Part shown: positions 25,870-38,097 of the stretch, one piece after another
Position numbering within the stretch: position 1 is the stretch's first letter
Layout of the letters: each line of letters starts with the position of its first letter
NCBI GenBank assembly: GCA_030168575.1
Contig: CP115555.1
Coordinates: 434,001-498,000, forward strand
Direction of reading: 5' to 3'
Origin: Methanomassiliicoccales archaeon LGM-RCC1
GTDB taxonomy: Archaea > Thermoplasmatota > Thermoplasmata > Methanomassiliicoccales > Methanomethylophilaceae
Length of the DNA stretch: 64,000 bases
Position numbers and translations under genes: made by a program
The notes under the pieces: model-generated
Databases searched by the model: none
Told to the model about the DNA's origin: nothing
Seen by the model: the letters and a program-made list of their open reading frames with translations, nothing else

Positions 25870-27165
25870 ATGACAACACCGAATGGATACAAACTCGAGA
25901 CACTGCAGGTACATGCTGGTCAGGAGGAGGCCGATCCTGCGACCGACTCCCGCGCTGTACCCATCTATATGACCACATCCTACGTATTCAAGGACTCGGC
26001 GACTGCGGCAGGACGCTTCGCACTCACCGAACCCGGTAACATCTACACAAGGCTCATGAACCCCACCTCTTCCGTACTGGAGGAGAGAATTGCAGCTTTG
26101 GAAGGAGGAGTGGCGGCTCTGGCGACATCGTCAGGCTCTTCGGCCATAACGTATGCCATACAGAACATAGCCTTGGCAGGCGACCATGTCGTCGCGTCTA
26201 CCAACCTCTATGGGGGTACATTCAATCTATTGGCCAACACGCTCAGGGAACAGGGCATCGAGACCACTTTCGTCGACCCTTCCGATCCCGAGAACTTCAG
26301 GAAAGCGATCAAGAAGAACACCAAGCTGCTGTACACCGAGGTGCTGGGGAACCCCAACTCCGATGTCGCCGATATCGATGCGATCTCCAAGATAGCGCAT
26401 GGGAACGGGATCCCTCTGATCGTCGACAGCACGTTCAGCCCTCCTTCGGTCTTCAGGCCGATAGAGCACGGAGCGGACATCGTGGTGCACTCCGCGACCA
26501 AATTCATCGGCGGTCACGGTGTGGCGATGGGAGGTGTGATAGTCGACAGCGGCAACTTCGACTGGGCACAGAACGACAAGTTCCCGACTCTCTCCAAACC
26601 GAATCCGTCCTACCACGGAGTGGTGTTCACGGAAGCCGTCGGCAAGGCTGCATTCGTCGTGAAGATCCGCACCACCCTCATGAGGGACCAGGGAGCCGCC
26701 ATCTCACCGTTCAACTCTTTCCTCCTGCTGTTGGGATTGGAGACGCTGTCCCTCCGTACGGACCGTCACATCGAGAACGCGCTGAAGGTGGTGGAATTCC
26801 TCAAGAACCATCCTCAGGTGGAGAAGGTCAACCATCCCTCTTTGGAGACTGGAAAGAAGAAGGAGCTCTACGACAGGTACTTCCCCAAAGGAGCGGGATC
26901 TATCTTCACCTTCGAGATCAAAGGGGATGCGGACACGGCGAAGAAATTCACAGAATCGCTGAAGCTTTTCTCCCTCCTGGCCAACGTGGCGGACGTAAAA
27001 TCCCTGGTGATACACCCCGCATCCACGACGCATTCGCAGCTGGACGAGAAGGATCTGCTGGCATGCGGGATCAAACCGACGACCATACGCCTGTCGATCG
27101 GAACGGAGCACATAGACGATATCATAAACGACCTCAAACAAGGATTCGAAGCAGTCAAAGAGTGA
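25870..27165 (+). CDS. metY: O-acetylhomoserine sulfhydrylase MetY
   Basis: A 431-residue Cys/Met-metabolism PLP enzyme that makes homocysteine from O-acetylhomoserine and sulfide. Features are LQVHAGQEEADPATDSRAVP at the N-terminus, YTRLMNPT, the PLP-lysine site VVHSATKFIGGHG and the C-terminal THSQLDEKDL followed by TIRLSIGTEHIDDI. The length is typical of MetY rather than the shorter MetB/MetZ. It opens the metY-cysK-rrf2 operon. Confidence 0.93.
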   Translation: MTTPNGYKLETLQVHAGQEEADPATDSRAVPIYMTTSYVFKDSATAAGRFALTEPGNIYTRLMNPTSSVLEERIAALEGGVAALATSSGSSAITYAIQNIALAGDHVVASTNLYGGTFNLLANTLREQGIETTFVDPSDPENFRKAIKKNTKLLYTEVLGNPNSDVADIDAISKIAHGNGIPLIVDSTFSPPSVFRPIEHGADIVVHSATKFIGGHGVAMGGVIVDSGNFDWAQNDKFPTLSKPNPSYHGVVFTEAVGKAAFVVKIRTTLMRDQGAAISPFNSFLLLLGLETLSLRTDRHIENALKVVEFLKNHPQVEKVNHPSLETGKKKELYDRYFPKGAGSIFTFEIKGDADTAKKFTESLKLFSLLANVADVKSLVIHPASTTHSQLDEKDLLACGIKPTTIRLSIGTEHIDDIINDLKQGFEAVKE

Positions 27166-27170
27166 GATAC

Positions 27171-28097
27171 ATGTTGTACACATCGATAGATCAAACGATC
27201 GGAGGAACTCCCCTGGTGGAGCTCAAAAGGATAAAACAGGAGCTGGGGCTGAAGGCCAACATCTACGGTAAGATAGAGTTCTTCAACCCGGCCGGTTCCG
27301 TCAAGGACAGGATCGCGAAGGCGATGATCGACGAACTGGAGAAGCAGGGTAAGATAAACAAGGACACTGTCCTCATCGAACCGACCTCCGGGAACACCGG
27401 TATCGCCCTGGCATCGATAGCGACCGCCCGCGGCTACAAGATCAAACTGGTCATGCCCGAGACCATGTCCATCGAGCGCCGCAAGCTCATCCAGGCTTAC
27501 GGGGCAGAACTGGTCCTTACAGAGGGGGCCAAGGGAATGAAGGGAGCAGTTGCGAAAGCCGAGGAGCTGGTGAAGGAGATCCCCAACTCTGTGATACCCG
27601 GACAGTTCGTGAATCCTGCCAACCCCGAGATCCACTTCAAGACGACCGGCCCGGAGATCTACAAGGATCTGGACGGGAAGGTCGACATCCTGGTGGCCGG
27701 AGTCGGTACCGGAGGTACAATCTCGGGAACAGGGAAGTATCTGAAATCCAAGAACCCGAACGTGAAGGTCGTGGCTGTGGAGCCCAAGGGATCACCTCTC
27801 CTCTCCGAGGGCAAGACCGGGCCTCACAAGATACAGGGAATCGGTGCGGGATTCGTCCCCGACACCCTCGATACCGGGATCTACGACCAGGTCATCGCCG
27901 TAGAGGATAACGATGCATTCATAAACGGTAGACTCATTGGAAAGACCGAGGGCATCCTCGTAGGGATCTCCGCCGGAGCGGCATTGGCTGCGGCCATCCA
28001 GCTGGCGAAGGATCCCGCCAACGAGGGCAAGAACATCGTCGCGATATTCGCCGACACGGGCGAGAGGTATCTGTCCACAGCACTGTTCGAGGCATGA
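27171..28097 (+). CDS. cysK: Cysteine synthase (O-acetylserine sulfhydrylase)
   Basis: A 308-residue PLP enzyme that forms cysteine from O-acetylserine and sulfide. The PLP lysine lies in NPAGSVKDRIA, followed by the substrate loop PTSGNTGIAL, the phosphate-binding GVGTGGTISGTGKYL and the closing GISAGAALAAA. It starts 5 bp after metY. No serine acetyltransferase gene is in the window, so the acetylserine source is not shown here. Confidence 0.93.
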   Translation: MLYTSIDQTIGGTPLVELKRIKQELGLKANIYGKIEFFNPAGSVKDRIAKAMIDELEKQGKINKDTVLIEPTSGNTGIALASIATARGYKIKLVMPETMSIERRKLIQAYGAELVLTEGAKGMKGAVAKAEELVKEIPNSVIPGQFVNPANPEIHFKTTGPEIYKDLDGKVDILVAGVGTGGTISGTGKYLKSKNPNVKVVAVEPKGSPLLSEGKTGPHKIQGIGAGFVPDTLDTGIYDQVIAVEDNDAFINGRLIGKTEGILVGISAGAALAAAIQLAKDPANEGKNIVAIFADTGERYLSTALFEA

Positions 28098-28098
28098 A

Positions 28099-28500
28099 AT
28101 GAGTTATCTGGTATCCACAAAGGGAAGGTACGCGTTGCGCGTGATGCTTGACATGGCCGAGCAGGGCGAGGGCGCCACCGTCCCTTTGAAGGATATCGCC
28201 GAGAGACAGGAACTGTCCCTCAAGTACCTGGAATCCATAATGCCGAACCTAAAGGAATCCGGTCTGGTGACCGGTGTGGCAGGCAAGGGCGGCGGTTACA
28301 AGCTGTCCAAGCCTGCCGACCAGTATACGGTCGGCGAGATCCTCAGGGTATCCGAGGACCAGATGGCCCCTGTGGCATGCCTCACTGGAGGATTCGTCTG
28401 CCCCAAGGCGGACACCTGCAAGACCCTTCCCATGTGGAAGAAGCTGGACGATATCATGTCCGACTATCTAGACACCGTCAAGCTGACGGATCTCATGTGA
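28099..28500 (+). CDS. Rrf2-family transcriptional regulator, CymR-like
   Basis: A 133-residue Rrf2 regulator with an N-terminal winged helix (STKGRYALRVMLDMAE, then LKDIAERQELSLKYLESI and GGGYKLSKP). A later segment has Cys residues (VACLTGGFVCPKADTC), which could hold an Fe-S cluster as in IscR or simply sense redox state. It follows cysK with one base between them, so it is in the operon that it most likely regulates, through the palindrome at 25810-25830. Confidence 0.88.
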   Translation: MSYLVSTKGRYALRVMLDMAEQGEGATVPLKDIAERQELSLKYLESIMPNLKESGLVTGVAGKGGGYKLSKPADQYTVGEILRVSEDQMAPVACLTGGFVCPKADTCKTLPMWKKLDDIMSDYLDTVKLTDLM

Positions 28501-28567
28501 AGCTTTTCCAGAGCACAATCCCAACCCATAAAAACCCTCTATCCATACCCTTCTCCAGAGGATCACG

Positions 28568-29584
28568 ATGAGCGGTTGGACCTACGAGAAATCGGGCGTG
28601 AGCATCGATCAGAAATCGAACGCGATCAAGGCATTGGTCGACAAGCTGGAGTACAAGAGGGATGGCATCGGTCAGAACGTCCGCATGCCCGGACTCTTCG
28701 CAAGCCTGATCGATTTCGGAGACAAGTACATCACACTCGCCACAGACGGTGTCGGTACGAAGCTCATGATCGCCGAGGCCTTGAACAAATGGGACACCGT
28801 AGGTATAGACTGCATCGCCATGAACGTCAACGACACCATCTGCGTGAACGCGGAGCCCACTTCTTTCGTTGACTACATCGCCATCGACAAGCCCAACGAG
28901 GACATCACCAAGGAGATCGGTATCGGACTCCAGAAGGGTGCGGAGCTGTCCAACATGGAGATCGTCGGAGGGGAGATAGCCGTCCTCCCCGAGATCGTGA
29001 ACGGCGTCGACCTCTCGGGAACCTGCCTCGGATACGTGGAGAAGGACAAGATCATCACCGGATCCACCTGCGAGGAGGGTGACCTCATCGTATCCCTGAG
29101 ATCCTCCGGAATCCACTCAAACGGACTTACACTGGCAAGGAAGATCGTAGAGGCCAACAACATCGGTTGGAACGACAAGGTATCCGGTCTGTCCAAGACC
29201 ATCGGAGAAGAGCTCCTCACACCCACCGAGATCTATGTCAAGCAGGTCCTCGAGATCACCTCCAACTTCAACGTCCACGGATTGGTGGACATCACCGGCG
29301 GCGGACTGAGGAACATCCTCCGTATGAGGAAGGGACTCCAGTACGTCATCAGCGATCCCGTCAAGCCCGCGCCCATCTTCACCAAGCTCCAGGAGCTGGG
29401 AGAGGTCGAGGACAAGGAGATCTACCAGACCCTCAACATGAGCATGGGATTCACCATAATCGCCCCTGCCGAGGATGCTGAGCAGATCGCGAAGAAGTAT
29501 CAGAACGCCGAGGTAGTCGGACGCGTCCAGAAGGGCGACGGGGTACTGTTGGAACCCGGAAACATACTGTACGATCACTACTGA
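28568..29584 (+). CDS. purM: Phosphoribosylformylglycinamidine cyclo-ligase PurM
   Basis: A 338-residue AIR synthetase that closes the imidazole ring in purine synthesis, using ATP. Family features are YEKSGVSIDQKSNAI at the N-terminus, the ATDGVGTKLMIA loop, DCIAMNVND and the C-terminal HGLVDITGGGLRNI. Length is normal. It stands alone here; a CATAAAAACC element lies about 35 bp upstream. Confidence 0.93.
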   Translation: MSGWTYEKSGVSIDQKSNAIKALVDKLEYKRDGIGQNVRMPGLFASLIDFGDKYITLATDGVGTKLMIAEALNKWDTVGIDCIAMNVNDTICVNAEPTSFVDYIAIDKPNEDITKEIGIGLQKGAELSNMEIVGGEIAVLPEIVNGVDLSGTCLGYVEKDKIITGSTCEEGDLIVSLRSSGIHSNGLTLARKIVEANNIGWNDKVSGLSKTIGEELLTPTEIYVKQVLEITSNFNVHGLVDITGGGLRNILRMRKGLQYVISDPVKPAPIFTKLQELGEVEDKEIYQTLNMSMGFTIIAPAEDAEQIAKKYQNAEVVGRVQKGDGVLLEPGNILYDHY

Positions 29585-30544
29585 TCAGCTCAGCCTGTTC
29601 AGGTTGAGCTCGGCCAGCTGTATTAGCGAGGTCTTGTACTCGCTGTCGGGGATAACGGAAAGACAGTCCACAGCCTCATCTACATAATCCTTGATGATCA
29701 GCTTGCAGTCATCCACGGCCTCGGTCTGGAGGATCATATCGCGGATCTCGTCCAGAGAGGCTCCCTTCTTGATCTTTCCGCGGATCTTGTTGCCGATCTT
29801 GACGTCGCGGATGGCAAGGATTGTGGGCAGTGTTATGACCCCTTCGCTGAGGTCCCTCATAGCCGTCTTACCGGAGACCTTCTCGGAACCGAACAGGTCT
29901 ATGAGATCGTCCGCTATCTGGAATGCCATGCCGTACAGCTGTCCGAAGCGTCCCATCTCCTCGATGAGCTCGTCGGATGCACCTGCTGCTATGGCGCCGG
30001 TCTTTGCACATTCGGCCAGGAAGGCCGCTGTCTTACCGGAGATGACCTGATAGTACTCCTGCTCGAGGATGTCCAGGTCGAACTTGTGGTTGTACTGGAG
30101 GAACTCGCTGTCCGCAAGGGACGAACCCATGTCGATGATGCTCTGCAGGAGCTGAGGGTTTGAATCGAACAGTGACATCGCCTTGACCAGCATGACATCC
30201 CCTGTCGTGAGTGCCTTGCGGACACCGTACTTCCTGTACGTCGCAAGCTTCCCGCGGCGGTTCTCGCTCTCATCGTTGATGTCGTCGTGGATCAGTGTGG
30301 CCATGTGTGCCAGCTCTGCCGCTGCGGCGTACTTCTTGGCATGGATGTCGGGCTTCTTACCGCATGCATTGCACACGAGCAGGACCATAGAGGGACGTAT
30401 GAGCTTGCCGGGAGAATCGAGTGCGTAGTCCATGACTTCCTGCACCTCCGCATTCCCGTCGCGGGTGGCCTCACGCATGATCTTGGAAACTTCCACCAGA
30501 TCATCGGAGATAACATCTTGCCAGCCGCGAGATCCCTCAGCCAT
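29585..30544 (-). CDS. Polyprenyl (geranylgeranyl-type) diphosphate synthase
   Basis: A 319-residue isoprenyl diphosphate synthase that chains isopentenyl diphosphate units, supplying archaeal ether-lipid side chains. The first Asp-rich motif is DDIND (residues 87-91) and the second DDLIDLFG, with KLIRPSM near residue 47. Chain length cannot be set with certainty from sequence. A TTTATTATAATA box lies about 25 bp before the ATG, so the mRNA is probably leaderless. It converges on purM with no gap. Confidence 0.88.
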   Translation of the reverse strand: MAEGSRGWQDVISDDLVEVSKIMREATRDGNAEVQEVMDYALDSPGKLIRPSMVLLVCNACGKKPDIHAKKYAAAAELAHMATLIHDDINDESENRRGKLATYRKYGVRKALTTGDVMLVKAMSLFDSNPQLLQSIIDMGSSLADSEFLQYNHKFDLDILEQEYYQVISGKTAAFLAECAKTGAIAAGASDELIEEMGRFGQLYGMAFQIADDLIDLFGSEKVSGKTAMRDLSEGVITLPTILAIRDVKIGNKIRGKIKKGASLDEIRDMILQTEAVDDCKLIIKDYVDEAVDCLSVIPDSEYKTSLIQLAELNLNRLS

Positions 30545-30802
30545 AGGCCACGGATGCGCTCGGTATTATAATAAAATTGGTCATGACGAAGCCTTCTATC
30601 CAGGGGGTTCACGTGTCGAGGAACGACATAGAGTAGGATATCGATGAGGTCTTCCTAGGTCATGCTCTCGTGAAGTATTGACGTTGTCAGGCGGGTTGAA
30701 CAGAATTTAGTTCATGCCCTTGTTCTTCTCTCCTTGCAACGGCCAAGCCGGATTATAGGCAAGAGTGCCGCATTGACCCCAGATGAAGTGACTGGAATGC
30801 GG

Positions 30803-31342
30803 TCAGTAGTTGAGCTTGGAGTATAGCGCCCCGACCACGGATCCAAGGGCTGCGCATGTCTCTAACGAGAATCCCCCGGTGGTGATGTCCAAGTTGTATC
30901 TCGGGATCTTCATGACATCCTTGGGCACTCCGTGCGGGCCTATGCCGAACACAAGGAGGATGCTCTGGCCGTTCTCCACCATGTCCGTGAGCTGCCCCAC
31001 GGTCACCTTCTTGGATTCCTCGGCCCTGCATGTGGTGAGCACGGGCTCGCCGAGCTGCGGAGGGAAACCCTTTGAGGGATAGGGGTACTTCTGGAAGCGC
31101 CCCTTCTCGGCGAGGTCCACGAAGTAGTCGCCGTGATGGCCGATGCTGGTGGTTCCGGCGATCCAATTGGCCACCTCCACCGGCGTGCGGGTGTCCTCCG
31201 GGATCGGGAAACCGAAAAGAGCCAGATTCATATCGAAGGCCATGGCGAGGTCCCCTGCACGTGCGATGATGCGCCTGTGAGGCTCCCTGAAGTTCTGATC
31301 GTAGGAGTTGTACAGACCTATGGTTATCCTTCCTCTTCCCAT
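30803..31342 (-). CDS. DUF531-family archaeal protein
   Basis: A 179-residue protein of the archaeal DUF531 family, recognised from the N-terminal ITIGLYNSYD, the HRRIIARAGDLAMAFD segment and GHHGDYFVDL. The central LLVFGIGPHGVPKD region resembles a SPOUT-type knot loop, so an RNA methyltransferase role is conceivable but unproven. ATG 31342 fits the family start. The first bases overlap the last codons of the small gene upstream. Confidence 0.78.
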   Translation of the reverse strand: MGRGRITIGLYNSYDQNFREPHRRIIARAGDLAMAFDMNLALFGFPIPEDTRTPVEVANWIAGTTSIGHHGDYFVDLAEKGRFQKYPYPSKGFPPQLGEPVLTTCRAEESKKVTVGQLTDMVENGQSILLVFGIGPHGVPKDVMKIPRYNLDITTGGFSLETCAALGSVVGALYSKLNY

Positions 31343-31500
31343 CGCTCCTTCCTCCTCCTTCCGACTATAGCGTAAGCGTCTCCGTCCATGAAGATCTCGT
31401 ACTCGGGATACTGCTTCTGCAGCTCGGCCACCTTGTTTATGACCTGCATCATCGTCATGCTCTCCTCGCGGAAGTTTATGAAGATGCGGTCGGGTTCCAT
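31324..31500 (-). CDS. Small conserved-looking protein upstream of DUF531
   Basis: A 58-residue frame starts at ATG 31500 and ends with TAA at 31326-31324, overlapping the DUF531 start by 19 bp. It reads as a compact alpha/beta unit (an MMQVINKVAELQKQY helix, an EIFMDGDAYAIVG hairpin) with a basic then acidic tail. Codon use matches its neighbours, and the overlap suggests translational coupling. I do not know the family. Confidence 0.65.
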   Translation of the reverse strand: MEPDRIFINFREESMTMMQVINKVAELQKQYPEYEIFMDGDAYAIVGRRRKERWEEEG

Positions 31501-31532
31501 GAGATGGCCTCAAAACGATATGATAGAAGAGA

Positions 31533-31608
31533 TGGTGCCGTGAGCCGGGCTCGAACCAGCGACTTCGTGATCTTCAGTCACGCACTCTCCCAACTGAGTT
31601 ACCACGGC
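31533..31608 (-). tRNA. tRNA-Phe (anticodon GAA), CCA encoded
   Basis: A full cloverleaf folds on the minus strand: acceptor GCCGTGG with TCACGGC, D stem ACTC/GAGT, anticodon stem CGTGA/TCACG around loop CTGAAGA (anticodon GAA), and T arm GCTGG-TTCGAGC-CCGGC. The discriminator is A and the CCA end is encoded at 31535-31533. No intron is seen. Confidence 0.95.
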
Positions 31609-31630
31609 GCAATTTCCCCCTATGGACATT

Positions 31631-31640
31631 CTATTTATAA
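31631..31640 (-). promoter_or_regulatory. TATA box of tRNA-Phe
   Basis: TTATAAATAG on the minus strand lies about 25 bp before the 5' end of the mature tRNA-Phe, the standard spacing for an archaeal promoter. Confidence 0.6.
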
Positions 31641-31659
31641 GCCTTTTTGAACCTTTCCA

Positions 31660-31675
31660 GGGGGCTTGAGCCCCC
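31660..31675 (-). terminator. GC hairpin after gyrA
   Basis: GGGGGC-TCAA-GCCCCC on the minus strand forms a 6-bp stem 9 bp past the gyrA stop. It resembles the hdrD hairpin but has no T tract on the gyrA strand, so it may stabilise the 3' end rather than terminate. Confidence 0.4.
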
Positions 31676-31683
31676 TTTCAGGT

Positions 31684-34191
31684 TCACTGTTGGTTGTCTC
31701 CGCCCTCGGGTGCTGGGGCCTCCTCGGCGGGAGCCTCGATGTCCTCGGGCTCCGCATCCTCGGCCATGACAGGCTCGACAGCGATGATCTTGTCGCCGTC
31801 GCGCATGTCCATTACCCTCACTCCCTTGGCGTTGCGTCCGGTCTCGCGGATGCTGTCGGTCTGCATGCGGATGATCTTTCCGCTCTTGGACTGCAGCATG
31901 AGCTCATCGCCGTTGACGACCTTCCTGACGCTCACGACGTTTCCGTTGCGCTCGTCGGTCTTGATGGTGATGACTCCCTTTCCTCCGCGCTTGGTCTTGC
32001 GGTAATCGTCCACGTCGGAGATCTTACCGTATCCGTTCTCGGACACCGTCAGCAGCTTGTCGCCGGGTTTCACCACTGCCATGGACACGACCCTGTCACC
32101 GTCGGAGAGGGTCATTCCCTTGACTCCCATGGTGTCACGGCCGAGAGGCCTGGCGTCGGTCTCGTCGAACCTGACTGCCTGTCCTCCTGCGGATGCGATG
32201 ATGATCTGGTCCTCACCGTCCGTGATTCCCATTCCGATCAGCTCGTCGCCCTCGTCCAGCTTGATGGCCTTGATTCCCCTGGACCTGACGTTTCCGTATG
32301 CGGACATCACGGTCTTCTTGAACAGTCCGTTCCTGGTGCAGAACACCAGGTACCTGTCGTCGGGGAAGTCGTGGGTGGTGATGGAGTTGATGATCTTCTC
32401 GTCCTCCTCTAGATCGGGGATCAGGTTGACGATCGGCTTACCCTTGGCCTGCCTGCTTCCCTCGGGGATCCTGTATCCCTTCAGCCACTGCATGCGTCCC
32501 TTGTTGGTGATGAAGAGGATGTAGTCGTGCGACATCATGACGAACATGGCTGCCACGTGATCCTCCTCCTTGGTCTGCATAGCCGTGAGGCCGACTCCGC
32601 CCCTGGACTGCGCCCTGTAGGTGTTCAGCGGGATCCTCTTGATGTAGTTGTCATTGGAGACCGTGACGACGACCTTCTCGTTGGGGATCAGGTCCTCCTC
32701 GTCGGCATCGATCTCGTTGGGATCGATCTCGGTGCGGCGCTCGTCTCCGTAGGTCTCGGACATGTTCTTGAGCTCGTCCTTGATGATGTTCAGGACCCTC
32801 TGCTCGTGAGCGAGGATGTCCTTCAGGTCATCCATCAGGATCCTCAGCTGCTCGTACTCCTGCTTGATGGAGTCCAACTCGAGTCCGGTCAGCTTCTGGA
32901 GCCTCATGTCCAGGATGGCCTTGGCCTGCTCCTGGTCGATGCCCAGCAGATTCTGCAGCCCGAGGTTGGCCGCCTCACCGTCCGCGGATTCGCGGATGAG
33001 TGCGATGGTCTCGTCCAGCATGTTGATGGCCTTCATCAGACCCTCGAGTATGTGGAACCTCTTCGCCGCCTGGTCCAGCTCGTACTGCGTCCTCCTGGTG
33101 ACGACGGACTTCCTGTGCTTGATGTACTGGACGATGAGCTCCTTCAGACCGAGGAGGGCGGGCTTGTTGTCCACCAGTGCGATGTTGATGACACCGTAGG
33201 TGATCTCCATGTTGGTCTTCCTCCAGAGGTTCTCGAGGACGACGTTGGGGATCGCATCCTTGTGGAGCTCGATGACTATGCGCATTCCGTGCCTGTCCGA
33301 TTCATCCCTGAGATCTGTGATACCTTCGATCTCCTTGTCCTTCACGCGGTCGGCGATCTGGATGATCAGCATGGCCTTGTTGACCTGGTAGGGGATCTCG
33401 TCGACGATGATCCTGGTCTTTCCGTTGTCCATGTCCTCGAAGTGGACCTTGGACCTTACCCTGAGCTTTCCCTTTCCGGTCTCGTATGCGGACCTGATTC
33501 CGGAGAGTCCGTAGATGGTTCCTCCGGTGGGGAAATCGGGACCCTTGACGTACTGCATCAGGTCGTCCACGGTCGCCTCGGGGTTGTCGATCGTGTATGT
33601 GATGGCGTTGCAGACCTCGGTGAGGTTGTGGGGCGGCATCTTGGTCGCCATTCCGACGGCGATACCGTCTGATCCGTTCACCAGCAGGTTGGGGAACTTG
33701 GACGGGAGGACGGAAGGCTCCTTCAGGGAACCGTCGTAGTTGTCCACCATGTCCACGGTCTCCTTGTCCAGATCCAGCAGGAGATCGCTGGCCATCTTGG
33801 TCATCCTGGCCTCTGTGTAACGCATGGCCGCGGCCGAGTCTCCGTCGACCGAACCGAAGTTACCCTGTCCGTCCACCAGAGTATACCTGAGGGAGAAGGG
33901 CTGCGCGAGCCTGACCATCGCCTCGTACGCGGCGGAATCGCCGTGGGGGTGGTACTTTCCTAAAACCTCTCCGACAACTGTGGCGGACTTCTTGTGGGGC
34001 CTGTTGTAGGTGAGACCGATCTGGTCCATCGCGTACAGGATCCTCCTGTGGACCGGCTTCAGTCCGTCACGGACGTCCGGAAGGGCACGTCCTACTATGA
34101 CACTCATGGAGTAGTCGATGTAGGAGCGCTGCATCTCCTGCTCGACCGTCTGGTTGATTATCCTCTTTGTGGGTTGCTGTTCCTCGTCCAT
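31684..34191 (-). CDS. gyrA: DNA gyrase subunit A
   Basis: An 835-residue GyrA (839 if ATG 34203 is used), the DNA-cutting subunit of the enzyme that introduces negative supercoils. The catalytic Tyr lies in [26 protein letters not shown] marks the N-terminus. The C-terminal beta-pinwheel has a changed GyrA box, QSRGGVG instead of QRRGGKG, and ends in an acidic Glu/Pro-rich tail. Gyrase in Thermoplasmata is known to be of bacterial origin. It overlaps or abuts gyrB and is co-transcribed with it. Confidence 0.95.
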   Translation of the reverse strand: MDEEQQPTKRIINQTVEQEMQRSYIDYSMSVIVGRALPDVRDGLKPVHRRILYAMDQIGLTYNRPHKKSATVVGEVLGKYHPHGDSAAYEAMVRLAQPFSLRYTLVDGQGNFGSVDGDSAAAMRYTEARMTKMASDLLLDLDKETVDMVDNYDGSLKEPSVLPSKFPNLLVNGSDGIAVGMATKMPPHNLTEVCNAITYTIDNPEATVDDLMQYVKGPDFPTGGTIYGLSGIRSAYETGKGKLRVRSKVHFEDMDNGKTRIIVDEIPYQVNKAMLIIQIADRVKDKEIEGITDLRDESDRHGMRIVIELHKDAIPNVVLENLWRKTNMEITYGVINIALVDNKPALLGLKELIVQYIKHRKSVVTRRTQYELDQAAKRFHILEGLMKAINMLDETIALIRESADGEAANLGLQNLLGIDQEQAKAILDMRLQKLTGLELDSIKQEYEQLRILMDDLKDILAHEQRVLNIIKDELKNMSETYGDERRTEIDPNEIDADEEDLIPNEKVVVTVSNDNYIKRIPLNTYRAQSRGGVGLTAMQTKEEDHVAAMFVMMSHDYILFITNKGRMQWLKGYRIPEGSRQAKGKPIVNLIPDLEEDEKIINSITTHDFPDDRYLVFCTRNGLFKKTVMSAYGNVRSRGIKAIKLDEGDELIGMGITDGEDQIIIASAGGQAVRFDETDARPLGRDTMGVKGMTLSDGDRVVSMAVVKPGDKLLTVSENGYGKISDVDDYRKTKRGGKGVITIKTDERNGNVVSVRKVVNGDELMLQSKSGKIIRMQTDSIRETGRNAKGVRVMDMRDGDKIIAVEPVMAEDAEPEDIEAPAEEAPAPEGGDNQQ

Positions 34192-34195
34192 GGTA

Positions 34196-37535
<3,340 letters not shown>

Positions 37536-37553
37536 AAGGTCTGAAGAAGAGGA

Positions 37554-37628
37554 TGGAGCCGCTGAAGGGATTTGAACCCTCGGCCTTCTGATTACGAATC
37601 AGATGCTATACCACTAAGCCACAGCGGC
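37554..37628 (-). tRNA. tRNA-Thr (anticodon CGT), CCA encoded
   Basis: A full cloverleaf folds on the minus strand: acceptor GCCGCTG with CAGCGGC, anticodon stem TCTGA/TCAGA around loop TTCGTAA (anticodon CGT), T arm GAGGG-TTCAAAT-CCCTT, discriminator T and encoded CCA at 37556-37554. A TTTTATAC TATA-like element lies about 25 bp upstream, near 37651-37660. No intron is seen. Confidence 0.95.
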
Positions 37629-37742
37629 CTCAAGGCTAGTGATATTATCACCGTATAAAATAGGCTCGGACGGTATGTCGAGAGTGCTCACGCTGATATC
37701 CTCTGGTCGTTAGGGCTGATAAAGCGCTGATTCCGGAAGGAT

Positions 37743-38093
37743 TTACTGGTCGGCTTTGGGTTCGGCCTCGGCTTGGTCGGCCTTGGGCGTAGGACCCATG
37801 AACGTGACGGACGGAATCTCCACGATGTATCCCTTACCAAGCTCGTCCATGCGGCCGACCTCCGATATGAGCTTCGTGATGTCATCCACCATGGAATGGT
37901 CCACCACGCAGACGATCTCGACGACCTCGTCGTTCAACCGAACCCCGAGGAAGCCTCTCTCATCGGTCTTTCCGGATCCGTAGAAAATAGACACTTTGGA
38001 TTGCGCTATCTCGTACACCTGGGATGCAACCTCGTCGGCGACGCTCTTGTCGACCATCGAGACTATCATCACCATGTTCTGATTAGTTTCCAT
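37743..38093 (-). CDS. PII-like signalling protein
   Basis: A 116-residue protein with a ferredoxin-like fold pattern of PII proteins: a first strand MVMIVSMVDKSVADEV, GFLGVRLNDEVVEIVCVVD, then a strand-helix repeat, and a low-complexity tail rich in Lys/Ala/Asp/Glu (two KADQ copies). The classical uridylylation T-loop sequence is absent. It ends in TAA, rare in this window. The DUF1538 membrane protein gene lies 4 bp upstream, a known pairing, so it likely gates that protein in response to a nucleotide or ion. Confidence 0.7.
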   Translation of the reverse strand: METNQNMVMIVSMVDKSVADEVASQVYEIAQSKVSIFYGSGKTDERGFLGVRLNDEVVEIVCVVDHSMVDDITKLISEVGRMDELGKGYIVEIPSVTFMGPTPKADQAEAEPKADQ

Positions 38094-38097
38094 CGTC

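Noticed and set aside
32527-33672. A 381-codon plus-strand frame opposite gyrA
   Set aside because: It is a mirror of the gyrA coding frame, has Leu/Val/Asp-rich low-complexity content and no start signal; gyrA is certain.
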